This document shows positions 13,574-25,400 of a stretch of 33,340 bases of DNA, in pieces. Made by a program: the position numbers and the translations under genes. Origin of the DNA: a virus. The notes beneath the pieces are model-generated. The model was not told where the DNA came from and made no database searches. It saw only the letters and a list, made by a program, of their open reading frames with translations. Location: positions 1 through 33,340 of the IMG/VR virus record IMGVR_UViG_3300033182_000519, one strand, 5' to 3'. How positions within the stretch are numbered: the first letter of the stretch is position 1; every line of letters starts with the position of its first letter.

Positions 13574-15739
13574 TTAGGTTACTGTGAATTTTGGTGGACC
13601 ACTTCTAATAATATAGTTCAATGTCTGGTATGGATTCATAATACCGATCGGACTTCCTAAACTAAATCCTGTACTTGGAGTATTAACCCCACCAGAGTCT
13701 GGTAGGTATTGTGCGTCACCCGGCGATGTAGGTCCAAACCCGGATGTTGATGTAGACACTCCAGTAGAAGTTGCTGTAGTATCTCTCGAATTAGTTACTG
13801 CTATCGCAGCATATTGCTGATTAGCGGTTCTCATAGTGTGAGAGTGATCAGGCAAGTTTCCTAATGTTAGTGAAACAGAACTCTGACCTGATGACGCAGC
13901 AAGCGTTGAAGCTTCAACACCTTCAACTCTTGCCGGACTAGGTTCGCCGCCGCCAGCATCTACGAAACCTCCTGTAGCATTTGGAACAGTTTGCCCGTTG
14001 TCCATATTATGCTTACCCAATGGGAATCTACCACGCAAGTCTGGAAGTCTGTAAGTGTTAACGCCGTTTAGTGGTGCTGTTCCATTATATCCTGTACCGA
14101 TAACATCGTATAACTCAGGGAATCTTGTTTTTTCAACTTCTGAACCATCACAAAATAAGAATCCTGTTGGTGCAGTTACACCTGCATACGGTAATATTGT
14201 TCCTATAGGAATACCTAAGTCTCCTACAAATACATCTCTAGATTGTTTAAGAAGACCACTCGAAGCACCTGCTGCTGCACTGCCTCTATAAACTAGAATA
14301 TAATCTGTTTTTTCTGATGTATTTGGAAGTGGCTCATCTTTACTTGTAATAATATTTGCAGTTAGAGATGTATTAAAGATCTTAGTGTAGCTACCTACTT
14401 GTCCATCGAATGTTATGGAAGGCGAAGCTACGTCGCCTGCCATTGAAAATGTTGTAATATTTTTTAAGTTTGTTGCAGTATTTGCGTTACCAGTAATATT
14501 ACCATCAATCGTACCAACAATTGTATCGGCTGTAATAGTTTTTGCTCTTACTGTATTCCAACGCAATGCTGTAGTACCAAGATCGTATGTTTCGGTTGAA
14601 GCCGGAACAATGTTTTTAGTTTTTGTTGTTCCTTCAACTAATAAACCGCTACCAACAATTAAACTTTTTGTTATTGCTGCTCCGCCTTTTGTTATAAAAC
14701 TTCCACTACTAAGAGATGATGTTTCTTCATCTCCTGTAATTTGAATTTTTCCTGTAACTCCGATATCTCCGTCTACATCTAATGCATTATTCGGAGATGC
14801 GACATTTATTCCTACTTTATCTTCAATTACACGAAAGATTGTAGACGGTATTCCGTCTCTATTTGTTTGCAAATCGATTGAACTACCGGAAGCCGAGTTG
14901 TATATCTTTGCTGCTGTTGCTGACGTGGAAACATTTAAGTTTCCGTCTACTCCTATTACTATACCACTATTATTTCTAACATTTATTCCGTATTCTGTTG
15001 TGTTTATTTGATCGGATCTTAGAAATTTTCCTGCCGGAACAGTAACATCATTAACTATTAAATTATCTGCGCTCTCTGCTGTACCAATTAATTTAGGAAG
15101 TGCTCCTCCTAAGAAAATTGAAGCAAATTCTGTCCTTTCAGTTTCAGTTGCCGGTGTAGCAACATTGATTCCTGCTTTAACTAAAGCAAAACCTGAAATA
15201 CCAATCTTTGGAGTAAATGTGTCTTTAGAAACTACTGCAACTGGAATATCTGCAATATAAAATACTAATATTCGTTTATCGTTATTATCCGAGTCTGCTA
15301 CCGTCTCGACAGCAGGACCATATCTTAAACCATCGATGGTGCTTTCGTCAGGTCCAACAAGTATCCATCTTGTTCCTGTATAAATTCTTAACTGCTGATT
15401 TGTAGTATCAACCCAAAGTTCTCCTACTTTAGATTGTTCTACACCGGGCTCCGTAGGAGCTTTTTGTATATTAGATGCTGCTTTCCAGTTAGTATTATCC
15501 CACAATTGTAATACACCGTTCGCTGTATCATACCAAATTTGACCTTCGATTGGGTTAACTGGTGCAGTTTCGCTGGCAAAATTCTCTAATAAATGTAAAA
15601 AGTTTTCGCCGATAATCTGACCATATCCAGTAACATTACGTCCCGGAAATGTTAAACTAGTATCTTGACTTGAAGTATTGTCATATACTGTAATTGGAGT
15701 TTTATTATTACTATCTGTAAAATTAACTGTATATGGCAT
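13574..15739 (-). CDS. Short tail fibre/tail-collar domain protein
   Basis: 721 residues. The shared fibre module fills the first ~130 residues (FPGRNVTGYGQIIGENF, LLENFASETAPV, GQIWYDTANGVLQLWDN, GELWVDTTNQQLRIYTG). At about 510-570 is a phage tail-collar domain: IGTILPYAGVTAPTGFLFCD, then LPDLRGRFPLGKHNMD. Near residue 630 LPDHSHTM supplies a His-x-His pair. In T4 gp12 and similar tips, equivalent histidines from three chains bind a metal ion. The C-terminus MNPYQTLNYIIRSG is the usual end of collar-type proteins. It is therefore the most gp12-like of the fibre genes, a host-surface-binding trimer is likely, and gene order just after baseplate genes fits. GAGG precedes the ATG, two bases from the upstream stop. 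Confidence 0.88.
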   Translation of the reverse strand: MPYTVNFTDSNNKTPITVYDNTSSQDTSLTFPGRNVTGYGQIIGENFLHLLENFASETAPVNPIEGQIWYDTANGVLQLWDNTNWKAASNIQKAPTEPGVEQSKVGELWVDTTNQQLRIYTGTRWILVGPDESTIDGLRYGPAVETVADSDNNDKRILVFYIADIPVAVVSKDTFTPKIGISGFALVKAGINVATPATETERTEFASIFLGGALPKLIGTAESADNLIVNDVTVPAGKFLRSDQINTTEYGINVRNNSGIVIGVDGNLNVSTSATAAKIYNSASGSSIDLQTNRDGIPSTIFRVIEDKVGINVASPNNALDVDGDIGVTGKIQITGDEETSSLSSGSFITKGGAAITKSLIVGSGLLVEGTTKTKNIVPASTETYDLGTTALRWNTVRAKTITADTIVGTIDGNITGNANTATNLKNITTFSMAGDVASPSITFDGQVGSYTKIFNTSLTANIITSKDEPLPNTSEKTDYILVYRGSAAAGASSGLLKQSRDVFVGDLGIPIGTILPYAGVTAPTGFLFCDGSEVEKTRFPELYDVIGTGYNGTAPLNGVNTYRLPDLRGRFPLGKHNMDNGQTVPNATGGFVDAGGGEPSPARVEGVEASTLAASSGQSSVSLTLGNLPDHSHTMRTANQQYAAIAVTNSRDTTATSTGVSTSTSGFGPTSPGDAQYLPDSGGVNTPSTGFSLGSPIGIMNPYQTLNYIIRSGPPKFTVT

Positions 15740-15741
15740 AA

Positions 15742-16383
15742 TTAAACCTCAGTAAAACCTGTTAAACTTTGTATGCGAATTGTATAATCAATTTGCAAAA
15801 TTCTATTAAGTGATTTTTGCACAGGATGAAAAACTACGTGAGTTAAAAGTTTGCCGTCACCTGCAGGATCATATGATCTCAATCCTAATTCATCAAAAAC
15901 AAAATTACTGTCCATATCAACACTGTTATCAAATGCTTCTTGTTCGTCCGGTTCACCGTAATCTAGTACACAACTAATAATAATATCGCTGTATGTTGCA
16001 CCTGAAATATGACGAATTTCCATTTTATTTCTAACAGGATCTACATTTTCTATGGCATTTTGATCTACTACTTTTGAATAAGTTTGATTATACAAACTAG
16101 AGTTAACACCAATTGTATTAGGCGTTAAGTATGTAATTAATCCTGTAGGATCAACTGTAGTTCCGCCGGTGCCGAACACCATTTCATAAATCCAACCTTC
16201 TCCTTGATTAGAAAGGCTTTTCACCATCGCCACACTCATGTTTTCATAGTGAATTGCATTGCGCTTGTCAATTAAGACTTCTCCAGTTTCTGGGTCAAAA
16301 ATCTTAATATGCCCTTCGAAATTAAAGCCTCCTGTTTCGTTAGGACGTTTTTCAAGGTTTTTGTTGTTTTCTTGGTTTGACAT
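15742..16383 (-). CDS. Putative virion/baseplate-associated protein
   Basis: 213 residues from the ATG at 16383. The start is chosen because the late promoter at 16409-16416 would place the transcript start near 16403. That makes the in-frame ATGs at 16443 and 16404 unusable, and the purine-rich GAAGAGAAAG sits just before 16383. The protein has a charged, disordered N-terminus (SNQENNKNLEKRPNE), then FNFEGHIKIFDPETGEVLID, NAIHYENMSVAMVKSL, IYEMVFGTGGTTVDP and a C-terminal FDELGLRSYD...THVVFHPVQKS segment. The pattern is beta-rich without catalytic residues. Position between the giant baseplate-region protein and the collar fibre suggests a baseplate or fibre-connector part. I cannot match it to a specific T4 protein. 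Confidence 0.78.
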   Translation of the reverse strand: MSNQENNKNLEKRPNETGGFNFEGHIKIFDPETGEVLIDKRNAIHYENMSVAMVKSLSNQGEGWIYEMVFGTGGTTVDPTGLITYLTPNTIGVNSSLYNQTYSKVVDQNAIENVDPVRNKMEIRHISGATYSDIIISCVLDYGEPDEQEAFDNSVDMDSNFVFDELGLRSYDPAGDGKLLTHVVFHPVQKSLNRILQIDYTIRIQSLTGFTEV

Positions 16384-16408
16384 ATCTTTCTCTTCGGTTT
16401 CCATAGTG

Positions 16409-16416
16409 TATTTATT
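16409..16416 (-). promoter_or_regulatory. T4-type late promoter before the 213-residue gene and fibre block
   Basis: The minus strand reads AATAAATA (NATAAATA late-promoter form). It overlaps the stop codon of the giant gene (TAA at 16414-16412). A start about 6 bases downstream gives a leader of about 20 bases with a GAGAAAG site before the ATG at 16383. It likely boosts fibre gene expression over the giant gene upstream. Confidence 0.55.
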
Positions 16417-19400
16417 CAGGTAACTTGGTAGTCTTTTCCGCAATGAATCTAGCGATTGGAGAATTGTTTTCTAACAAAGTAATACCGCTAGTTGCTGTAT
16501 TTTCTCCTCTATCGTACCAAGTATTACCAATTTTTCTTATAATTGAAATTCTAGTTCCAGCAGGAAGAGGTTGCGTTAAACGAATATAATCATTTATGCC
16601 GTCAACACTAAACTCTGCTTCTATTTGTTTATCACCTGCAGGACTGGTTGCAGAAATTGTTTCATCAAAAACAGTTACTGGCATTTTTCTAAGTCTAGTT
16701 CCTGCGCCAAACACTTCAATAGTGTCGCATTGTCCAAAATCATTAGGTATCGTGTTTCTGAACCAACTTGAACTTGCGCTCTTTTCTGGTACAAATCCAA
16801 TAGGTCCAATTAATAGACTGCTTCCGTCGCTGTAAAAATCTACACGATCTTGATTTTCTTTGTAAGGAAGAGACTCTTCTACACCAGTATTAACAACAGG
16901 TGTACCTTTTGGTGACAATTCTTTGATTGACGACCCTAAAGATCCTCTTCTAAGTTGCGAAAGTATATTTCCTGTTTTCTGCAAATATTCGATTCTTTCA
17001 TTGTTAATAATAACAACGCCTGGAATATTTCTAGAAGGTAATGGGGTATCCAATACCGAAGCATCTGTTACTTCGATTGTTAAATCATAATAGTATAAAT
17101 CTTTTGCTAATGTGACTTCTGTTTCCGAGAAGCGTTTAAAATGATATACATTTAACATATCTTTATAGATTTCATAAGCACTTGGCAATTTGTAGGTATC
17201 TACACCGAACATAACAATTTTAATTAAATCATTTTCTGTGGTTTCATTTATTAATTCTACAACCTTACGTTTAGTTAATACAGAATAATCTATATCTTGT
17301 GTCAAACGAATGCCATTTTTATAAACCCATACATAACTTGCAGATAGTGGTTCCCTAGTTAATCGATAATGTATTTTACCTCCGGTATATTCATCCGATA
17401 TCATTTTCATCGAAGGATATTCGCCAAACCATGTAATTTCTACTTTATCTCCTGGATTTAGTGCTACATCAGAATCTATTACAATATTATTTCCAATTAT
17501 AGAATATTCTGCTCTAAAGTCGTTTTCAACTACAATCTCGTCTCCGATCGAAAGTTTATCTTCTAATACTGTTATTTCCTTACTAGTTCCGTTATAAACA
17601 TAATCTGTAACGAAAATTCTTTCCACATTATTAATTAATACTCGAATGTTTGTAGGAAGAATTGCGCCTGCAGCTTCAAACGGATCTGTTCCTATCTGGA
17701 ATACATTATTAGTTCCGTCATAAACTACATATTTAGAATCTACACCACGTAGTGCAGTTCCATTTACTTCAACTAACATTGAAGCATAAGCACTACCTCT
17801 TGACAGATTTACAAAATTATCTAAATCAAAGTTTCTAGAACTTCCGTCAATTGTTATTTCTTGACTGTTTATTCGAACAATTGGTAACTGTGTTGAATCT
17901 ACGTCTGTTGCAGCTGATAAGCAAATAATTTTAACTGCTGCAAATCTTGCTGGTTTTTCAGCAAACTCAATTAATGTTCTATCAGTGGTATCGACTACAT
18001 CGGTGCTATTAACAAACCCAACATCTTTTTCTATACCGTTTACTGTTACGAATACATTAGAAGTATCATCGTAATTAGCATCTGTTAAAAATAATGATGT
18101 ATCGCCATCAGCTTCAAACTCCTGATAATCTAATAGATTCATGCCGCCAATTCCGATCGAAATAATTTCAATTACAGATCCTGTAACTGGTGCTGTTAAT
18201 AATTCTACTACATTGTTAACAAAATCAATTTCATAATCTACACCTGCAATTTTCTTAGATTTATCAACATATACTAATACTGAATTATTTTCTAAAATAT
18301 TCTGTCCTACAGCAAAAAATCTCTCGGTGCCATCGGCTAATATAATCTTACTTTGTACTGGAGCAGCTCCTTCTGGAGCTATCTGGAATACCTTAATACT
18401 AAAACTATCTAGTACTTGTCCAGGAACATTTTCTTCCGGTGAAAGGACCTGATCAGGATCAATAAATTTTCCGCCTTCGATAACAATTTCTTCTGCAGAA
18501 GTTCCGTTAGCAGTAGCATACGCTCCGTTCATAACTGCAAGACTTCCGCCTGAAATTTTAGTATCCAACAAGTTTGGATCCGATATAGTTACAGAACCGT
18601 CTGATTCTACAGGTCTGAAAATCAGAATGTCTCCTGTCTGAGTTTCTAAATAATCTTCTAATAAAACAGTATTGGTCGATCCGTCTCCGTAGAATGTTGG
18701 CATTTGTGCGTGAGGATTTGTTACAGAAGAACTGTCCCAGGTATTATCATAATTAGGATCGTCAATTCTTATTATTGGTGAATTAGGATCTACTCGTCTC
18801 AAATAAATGTTTAACTCTTGCCCTGCTTCAGGAGTGTATGGTAATGTAATAAAACTTGTGCTTCCATCGCAAACAACATAATAATCACTCGCCGCTTCAA
18901 CGCTATCCCACCCATCAGTGAACCAAGGCAAAGCGTCCCAACCGCCAGTTACTTCAAATGTTGTACCTTGAACTTGTACTCCACCAAAGTCAATACCAGT
19001 CATTAATTGACCTAACTCTTTACCTTTCATCCCCAATGATGGATTATAGTACTTGTCTATTCTATTAACGCTATCTAATAACTCGTCATTTTTTTCGTAA
19101 ACTATTTTAATAACATCTCCAGTTTCCGGAGGTGGGGTGAATGTTATTTTACCCTTCAACAACGAGAATGTATCTGTCGATGACTTATACAACGAAATTG
19201 TATATTCGTCTGCTAATGCTACTTGATTGTTTCTAGTAACTTGTATTTTACTTTTGTCTCTAGTTGGCGCATAAGACAAATTAAATACGCCGCTTGAACC
19301 AGACGCTACAAACGTTTCTTCGTATTCGTAATTACGATATACTCCGTCTTTTGTAATTCTATCAAACTTAATTCCTACATTAACAGTTCTAGCAACTGTA

Positions 19401-22400
19401 TTACCTAGTATTGCAACTGCTTTGCCTATTGCTGCACCTGAAGGATTCCCTCCAACTATACGAACAGTCGGAGCAACTGTATAACCTGATCCTTCGTTAA
19501 TAACTCGAACACCTACTAATCTACCGTTTGAAATATATGCTTGCGCTTCTGCACCAGTACCGTTACCTTCAATTACAACTTTAGGAACACTGGTGTATTC
19601 TTCGCCCGGTGCTGATACTTGTATTTCTACAATAGAGAATCCGTTATTATCATACCACCATTTCCAAGGATATTGTGTTATTCGATAATCTGATTTATTT
19701 ACAGGTGTTGTTGTTCCAGTTATTGTATCATATGCTACCGGAAGATCAAAATCAGCAACGCCTGTTGGAGCATCATCTGTTTCTTGATATCGGCTTATGT
19801 ATTTTCTAACTGTAGTTCTATATGGTTTGACTTCGTCAATATAGTCGGCATAATAAGACAACCCGTCATTTTTAAAGTTTGGTCTTCTACAAAAACATCC
19901 AATGGTATGAGTTGCAGTTAAGAAACTAGTCTTAAATGCCCAATTTATATAGTGCTGTTCTGCTAGAGCATAACGTATGCAAGAGAAGAATAACAAGTTC
20001 CATTGATTTTCATAATCCCCATTGAAAATATCATCTTTAAGAGCTGCTAAGATTTTTCTTACTTCTGCAGAATTTTCTACATCATACAATCCAGTATCAA
20101 ATGATCTATTATTATCATATCCAATTCCAGATAATGTAGTATCGTATATTGTAGACAATAGTTCGATAGTACCCAACTCTCTTCCTACTAAGAGCAAATT
20201 ATCAAAAGGATTTAATTCTGTATCTGAAATCTTTTCAAATACTGCCCAACCACCAGCACCGTATTCCTTAACTTTTATTAAATCTCCGACATTGAGATTT
20301 AGTAAATTTTCTTCATACAGCATACTAAATTCAGCAACAATTCTTGATGTCACGCCATATCCAGCCTTCCACCAATCTTTATATTGCCAATATCTTCTAG
20401 TATCAAACGATTGAGAACGTATTCTAAAGAATGATCGTCTGTCATCATCCCACGCATATATTCCCCAGAAACCGTTTGAATTTTCATCAGAACTAATAAG
20501 AACACTATACGGCCTTACCGATGCAGATGCTTTGGTATATTTTCTTCCTTTTGAAGTAACTGTTACTGAAACAACTTGTCCTTGATTGTCAATTGTACAA
20601 GTAGCTTCTGCTCCTGATCCATTTCCTTTTATTTCAACTGGTGGAGCAACTTTATAACCGTAGCCGGAATCAATTATATCAACTGATGCTATTTCTCCAT
20701 CAACAATATTAGCTGATAAAGTAGCAGTCCTAATTCTAATTGTTCCTACTGTTTGTAAATCAATATAATTTTGTATAGATTCATCATACAAATTAAGAAG
20801 ACTACTTGGTTCTTCTTCGAACGAATTTAAATTATCAAAATCAATAATATTTGCAAAAGGTTCTAACTCTAAAATTCCATTAACCCTATCTACCATCATT
20901 CGTAGTAGTTCAAGTCTATCTTTGAACATACTCTGGCGAGGACGGAATTTTAATCCGTATTTTTGTTTCTCTGGTAAGTTAGGATCTGGAACTCTATTTC
21001 CTTCTTTGTCGTAACCTACTATACTATCAATCCATTTTTCTTCTAGCTTAGTAGAAGGCACGCTTGTTGCAACACCTTCGCTCAATAATTGATATTCGTT
21101 ATGAACTGGATTTTTAACTTCTATATCTTTATAATATTGTATGTTTAATAACGCCGTATCCGTTGAAATAACATTATCAAAGTTATAAGCAAGAAGTTTA
21201 TCCGAATCTATCAATGACAAATATGTAATATTTAAGGATGAAGGATTCTCAATAAGCAACGATACAGTTGCCGCAGAAATTCTTCTTCCGACTACATCTG
21301 CCGGAATAACTGTGGTGCTTTTTACCCAGAAATAGTAATATGTGTCAACTACTTCTCCTGTTACAGGATTATAAAATTGTTTGACACTATAAACAGTATC
21401 ATCTGGATGCTTTGGCTGTCCTGAAATTCCTACTGCTAATCCTTCGTTTGTATCAGCTAATACACTCCACTCCGAAGGCAACAGTCTTGTCTTAACCCAT
21501 TCATAAACATCAATACTTGCGCCAAACGCTAACGAATTCCAATTACCAACACGATAAGCAATATCTCCTTGTTCGTAATGAACCCATTTAGCAGTACTTA
21601 AATCCCACCATAGTTGTCCAACATTCTTTTCAGACCATGCTGTTCTCGCATCGACTACAACACTGTCTGTTCCTATTGTATATGTTGCAGGATCATACAG
21701 TGTCTTAAATTTTAACTCTTGCTCAGCAATGTCAAGAATTTTAAGTTTTGCGTGATCTACTATGTCAACATCTTGTATTTTTAAATCATTAACATTGTCG
21801 TAAAGTGCAATATTTTTTAATTTTTCAAAATCAACAACAGGAGTCTGCTGTGTTAATACTTTAAATGAACTTACTCCTGATTGTTTTGTAAACGCTCTAA
21901 CCGTTCCAGTCTTAGAACCATCATATAATACAAATCCGTCTAGTTGTATATTAGGTTCGATGTAATCAGGCGATCCTACTATTACTTTGCTATCAGTACA
22001 TGCAACTGACCAACCAAACGACTCATTTAATGATAAATCTGTTTCTAACTTTTCTGTCAGCAAATAACGCCCGTCTTTGAGTTCATAGACATAAACAGAT
22101 CCAGCAAACCCTTGTTTGCTACTAAAACTAGTTCTGCCTTCATCAAATGATGTTGTTGAACTATCAAATCTTACAGGTAAATCAAAAGGAGAATTGTTAG
22201 CACCTACAGCAATCATTCCTGTATTTGGACTAATGCATATGCTTTGTCCAAAATATTCGTTCGGATACTGCTCATAACTTTCTAGTTTTTGCTTCAATCT
22301 AAATTGCAAGAAAGAACTATCTGAATCGTATTTGAACACATATGCAGATCCTTGATTCTGATAATTAATATCAGCTTTTGGACTAGAAATTACAAGTGTA

Positions 22401-25400
22401 TTTCCTGAATAATCCAACGACATAGCGTGAGCAAACAAGTCGCCTGAACTAATTGTTTCGTCTGGGTTTAAATCATTAATTGCTTCTAAGCTGCCGGCTG
22501 TGATTGTCTGATCTAGGTTATAAACACCGTATTCATTTCGTCTGTATACGTGTGCTTTTCCTATAGGCTCAGCAGAACTATCGCCAACATTTGTCCATGG
22601 TAATCCTTCGTCAGGTGGCTGGTTGTAGCTTCTAATCGTTGAATCTACAGGATGCCAACCATCATTAATTAATTTATGATAATGATCTTGGTATTGTACT
22701 ACTGCTCCTTCCACATATTCAACGTCTGGTCTCCATATACCTTGATAATTTGCAAAGTATTGTCCATCTGCTTGCGGAGAACCTACAACTAATACACTTG
22801 CATCATAGTTAGTTGTCAAAGTTGTTCCAAACTTATCTCCATACTTGATAAGTTCTGCCAACTGTGTCGAAGTTAGCATTCCAGATGCTAATGTAGAACC
22901 GTCATCTTCTAATGAAACGCTTTGCGGCAATGAACATTGTGTTACTACTGAGTCTAATCTTACCCAATCGTTGGATAACAATGTAATTGTGCTACCGTCT
23001 CCGTAATTGTCTGCGGTTGCTTCCCAAAATGCACTTTCTTGCCAAACAATCGATCCTTTAGGATAAAATGTAGATCCTGTATTATCGTATCTTCCTCTAT
23101 AATTTGGATTTTCTGCATGATACCACTTGTTAGTTGAATCATAATTAAAGATATAAACTCTTCCTTTTTCGTTTAAAGAGCCCGTTGCAGAAACTATCAT
23201 TGTGTAGCCGGTAGTTGTTTTCCCTATAACTACACTAGATCCAAATAATTCATTTTCGTCAGGTCGAGGACTTAATAAAGTATATCTTAAGTTCCATTGT
23301 TGATCCGCATATTCGTAAGCAAACACCGCACCTTGATTAGAGAAACCTGGGTGTGTTCCTGTGTCATACCCTTCAATTACAAGAGCTGGTTCCCAATCTT
23401 CGCTATAAACGTTTATTGTGCTGCCATCTCCAATTACATCTCGAGTGGCTTTCCAAAGTTTACCGTCATAAAGAACAATATCACCGGTTAGGTAAGTTTC
23501 AGAAGGATCAAAAATTCCGTTAAAAGCAGAACTAATTCCGCTGGCGTTTGGTGCGCCTATAATTAACCATTTATCGTCCGGACTCTTTGCCATAGACAAT
23601 CCAAACGAATTATTAAGGTTGTCTTTAAAGTCATCTGGCGGTGCAACAATTTGTTTCATCTTTAAACCGGAAGAGGTTTCGATGTAGCTCATTACATAAC
23701 CTGCCGGTGGCATACTAGCAAGTATGTTAGTTGTTGTATTATTATAGAGAACTTTATAGCCTGTTTTTATTGGGTCTGTTATACCAAAATCTGCTATTCT
23801 ATTATAAGAATATTGTTTTTGCTTTTGTACAACTTCCCACAACCCATTTTCGTTGTGATCTATCCATAATTTAGATCCGTCTTTTAATAATGCTGCTGAT
23901 TGTAATTCAATATCATTGTAAGAATTAAATCTCGACTCTTGCAACACATACAATCCAAAATATGTACTTTGATCTATCTCAGGCTCTTGTGTATTTTCTG
24001 GAACTTCGATAGTTACATAATACTCGTTAAAGATTCCATCCTTAACTGTTTCAACGTTTGAAACTTTGAAAAATCCAACCAAGTTAACAATTGTTTTAAT
24101 ACCTATAATATCTCCTATTTCAATATTATGAGGTTTATTAATTGTAAGTATTGCGTCGTTATTATTTCCTAAAACTGCATTAACTACTAGTAACTCTTGT
24201 GCATAATGAAAACGTAATACAGTCCAAGTATCATTATCAAATGTTACCCATATGTGGTCATTATCATTAAATGCAGAAATATCTCCTGTTAATAAATCAT
24301 CTCGATTTCTTATAACAAATGTAGGTTGGTCTGATTTAACATAACCTGCTGTACGAATTGGTTCTGCATCATAGGACAATAAATTAACATCTGTGGTGAA
24401 TGGGATAGATTTTATTGTGAAATCTTCTTCAGGAACTCTATAGTAAAAATCAATAAACGTGCCTGGATCATTTTTCACCATTATTAATGGTTGCGGATCT
24501 GTTTCAAATTTATTCTTAAATAATTCGATTTCAGTTTCTACAATCTGATCAGTGCCGCCTAGTTCGCCTATTCTAAATGCCCATTCTTCATTTAACTCGA
24601 TACTTCCACCAGACTGACGAACGCTCAGTTTGTCAAATACTTTGTTAATTGAATTCGCTGTACCTTTTTCTCTAATAAATCCTTGGTATAGCTGGAATTG
24701 TGTTACAGGATCTTCTGCTAGATTTTCTAGATATTCTCTAGTTTGATAACCAATAGCGTGCCTTGCTAACTGTCTTTGAGTATCGCTTAATCCGTCTGTT
24801 GACACATCGAAGTAATCTTCAAACTCTGCAATTCTGTAATCAAAGTTAGGAATTAAGCTCTTAGTTGGATTTGAATCTAAGATTGTCCAATAGTTTGCAT
24901 TAAACGTTTCTGTTCCGATATGGTTTGATTTAGAAGTCCAATATTTTGATTTGTAACCAACAATGTCTCCCAATCGATAATCTTGGAAAGGTGTCCATTT
25001 TTCAATAGAAACATTATCAAATATAAACCCTGGGCTGGTATAATCCCCGTCCCAATCCACTGTGCGGAATCCTTGAGATTTTATTCTTTCTTGTCGATAA
25101 CCAGTTGCTTTATCAAAAATTATATCATTGAAAACAGTTCTATGATCAAATACTGTAATATGTTCTTTTAACACAAAATGAAGTTTTAAGTAATAGATAC
25201 CTTGACTAGTGTTTTTTGTGTTTATAATAAACTTTTTAAAATCTCTCTTAACATCGATATATTTTGGATCTAATGGTTGGCCGTTTCCTTGCAAGACATT
25301 ATAATCGTAGAAAGAATCTAATAAATTATCAACTACACCAACAGACCCATCAATTTCAATAGTAGATGCTGCTGGACTTAATGTTATTAAAGATCCAATC

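Noticed and set aside
4698-15739. A phase-variation (diversity-generating retroelement) system acting on the fibres
   Set aside because: No reverse transcriptase gene and no template/variable repeat pair was seen; the only notable repeat is the in-frame 24-base array.
16384-16443. Longer start (233 residues) for the gene ending at 15742
   Set aside because: It would begin upstream of the late promoter's expected transcript start and overlap the giant gene; the ATG at 16383 has a better ribosome-binding site.
22960-23142. 60-codon minus-strand frame inside the giant gene
   Set aside because: Out of frame within a continuous 4580-codon gene, with no start signal of its own.
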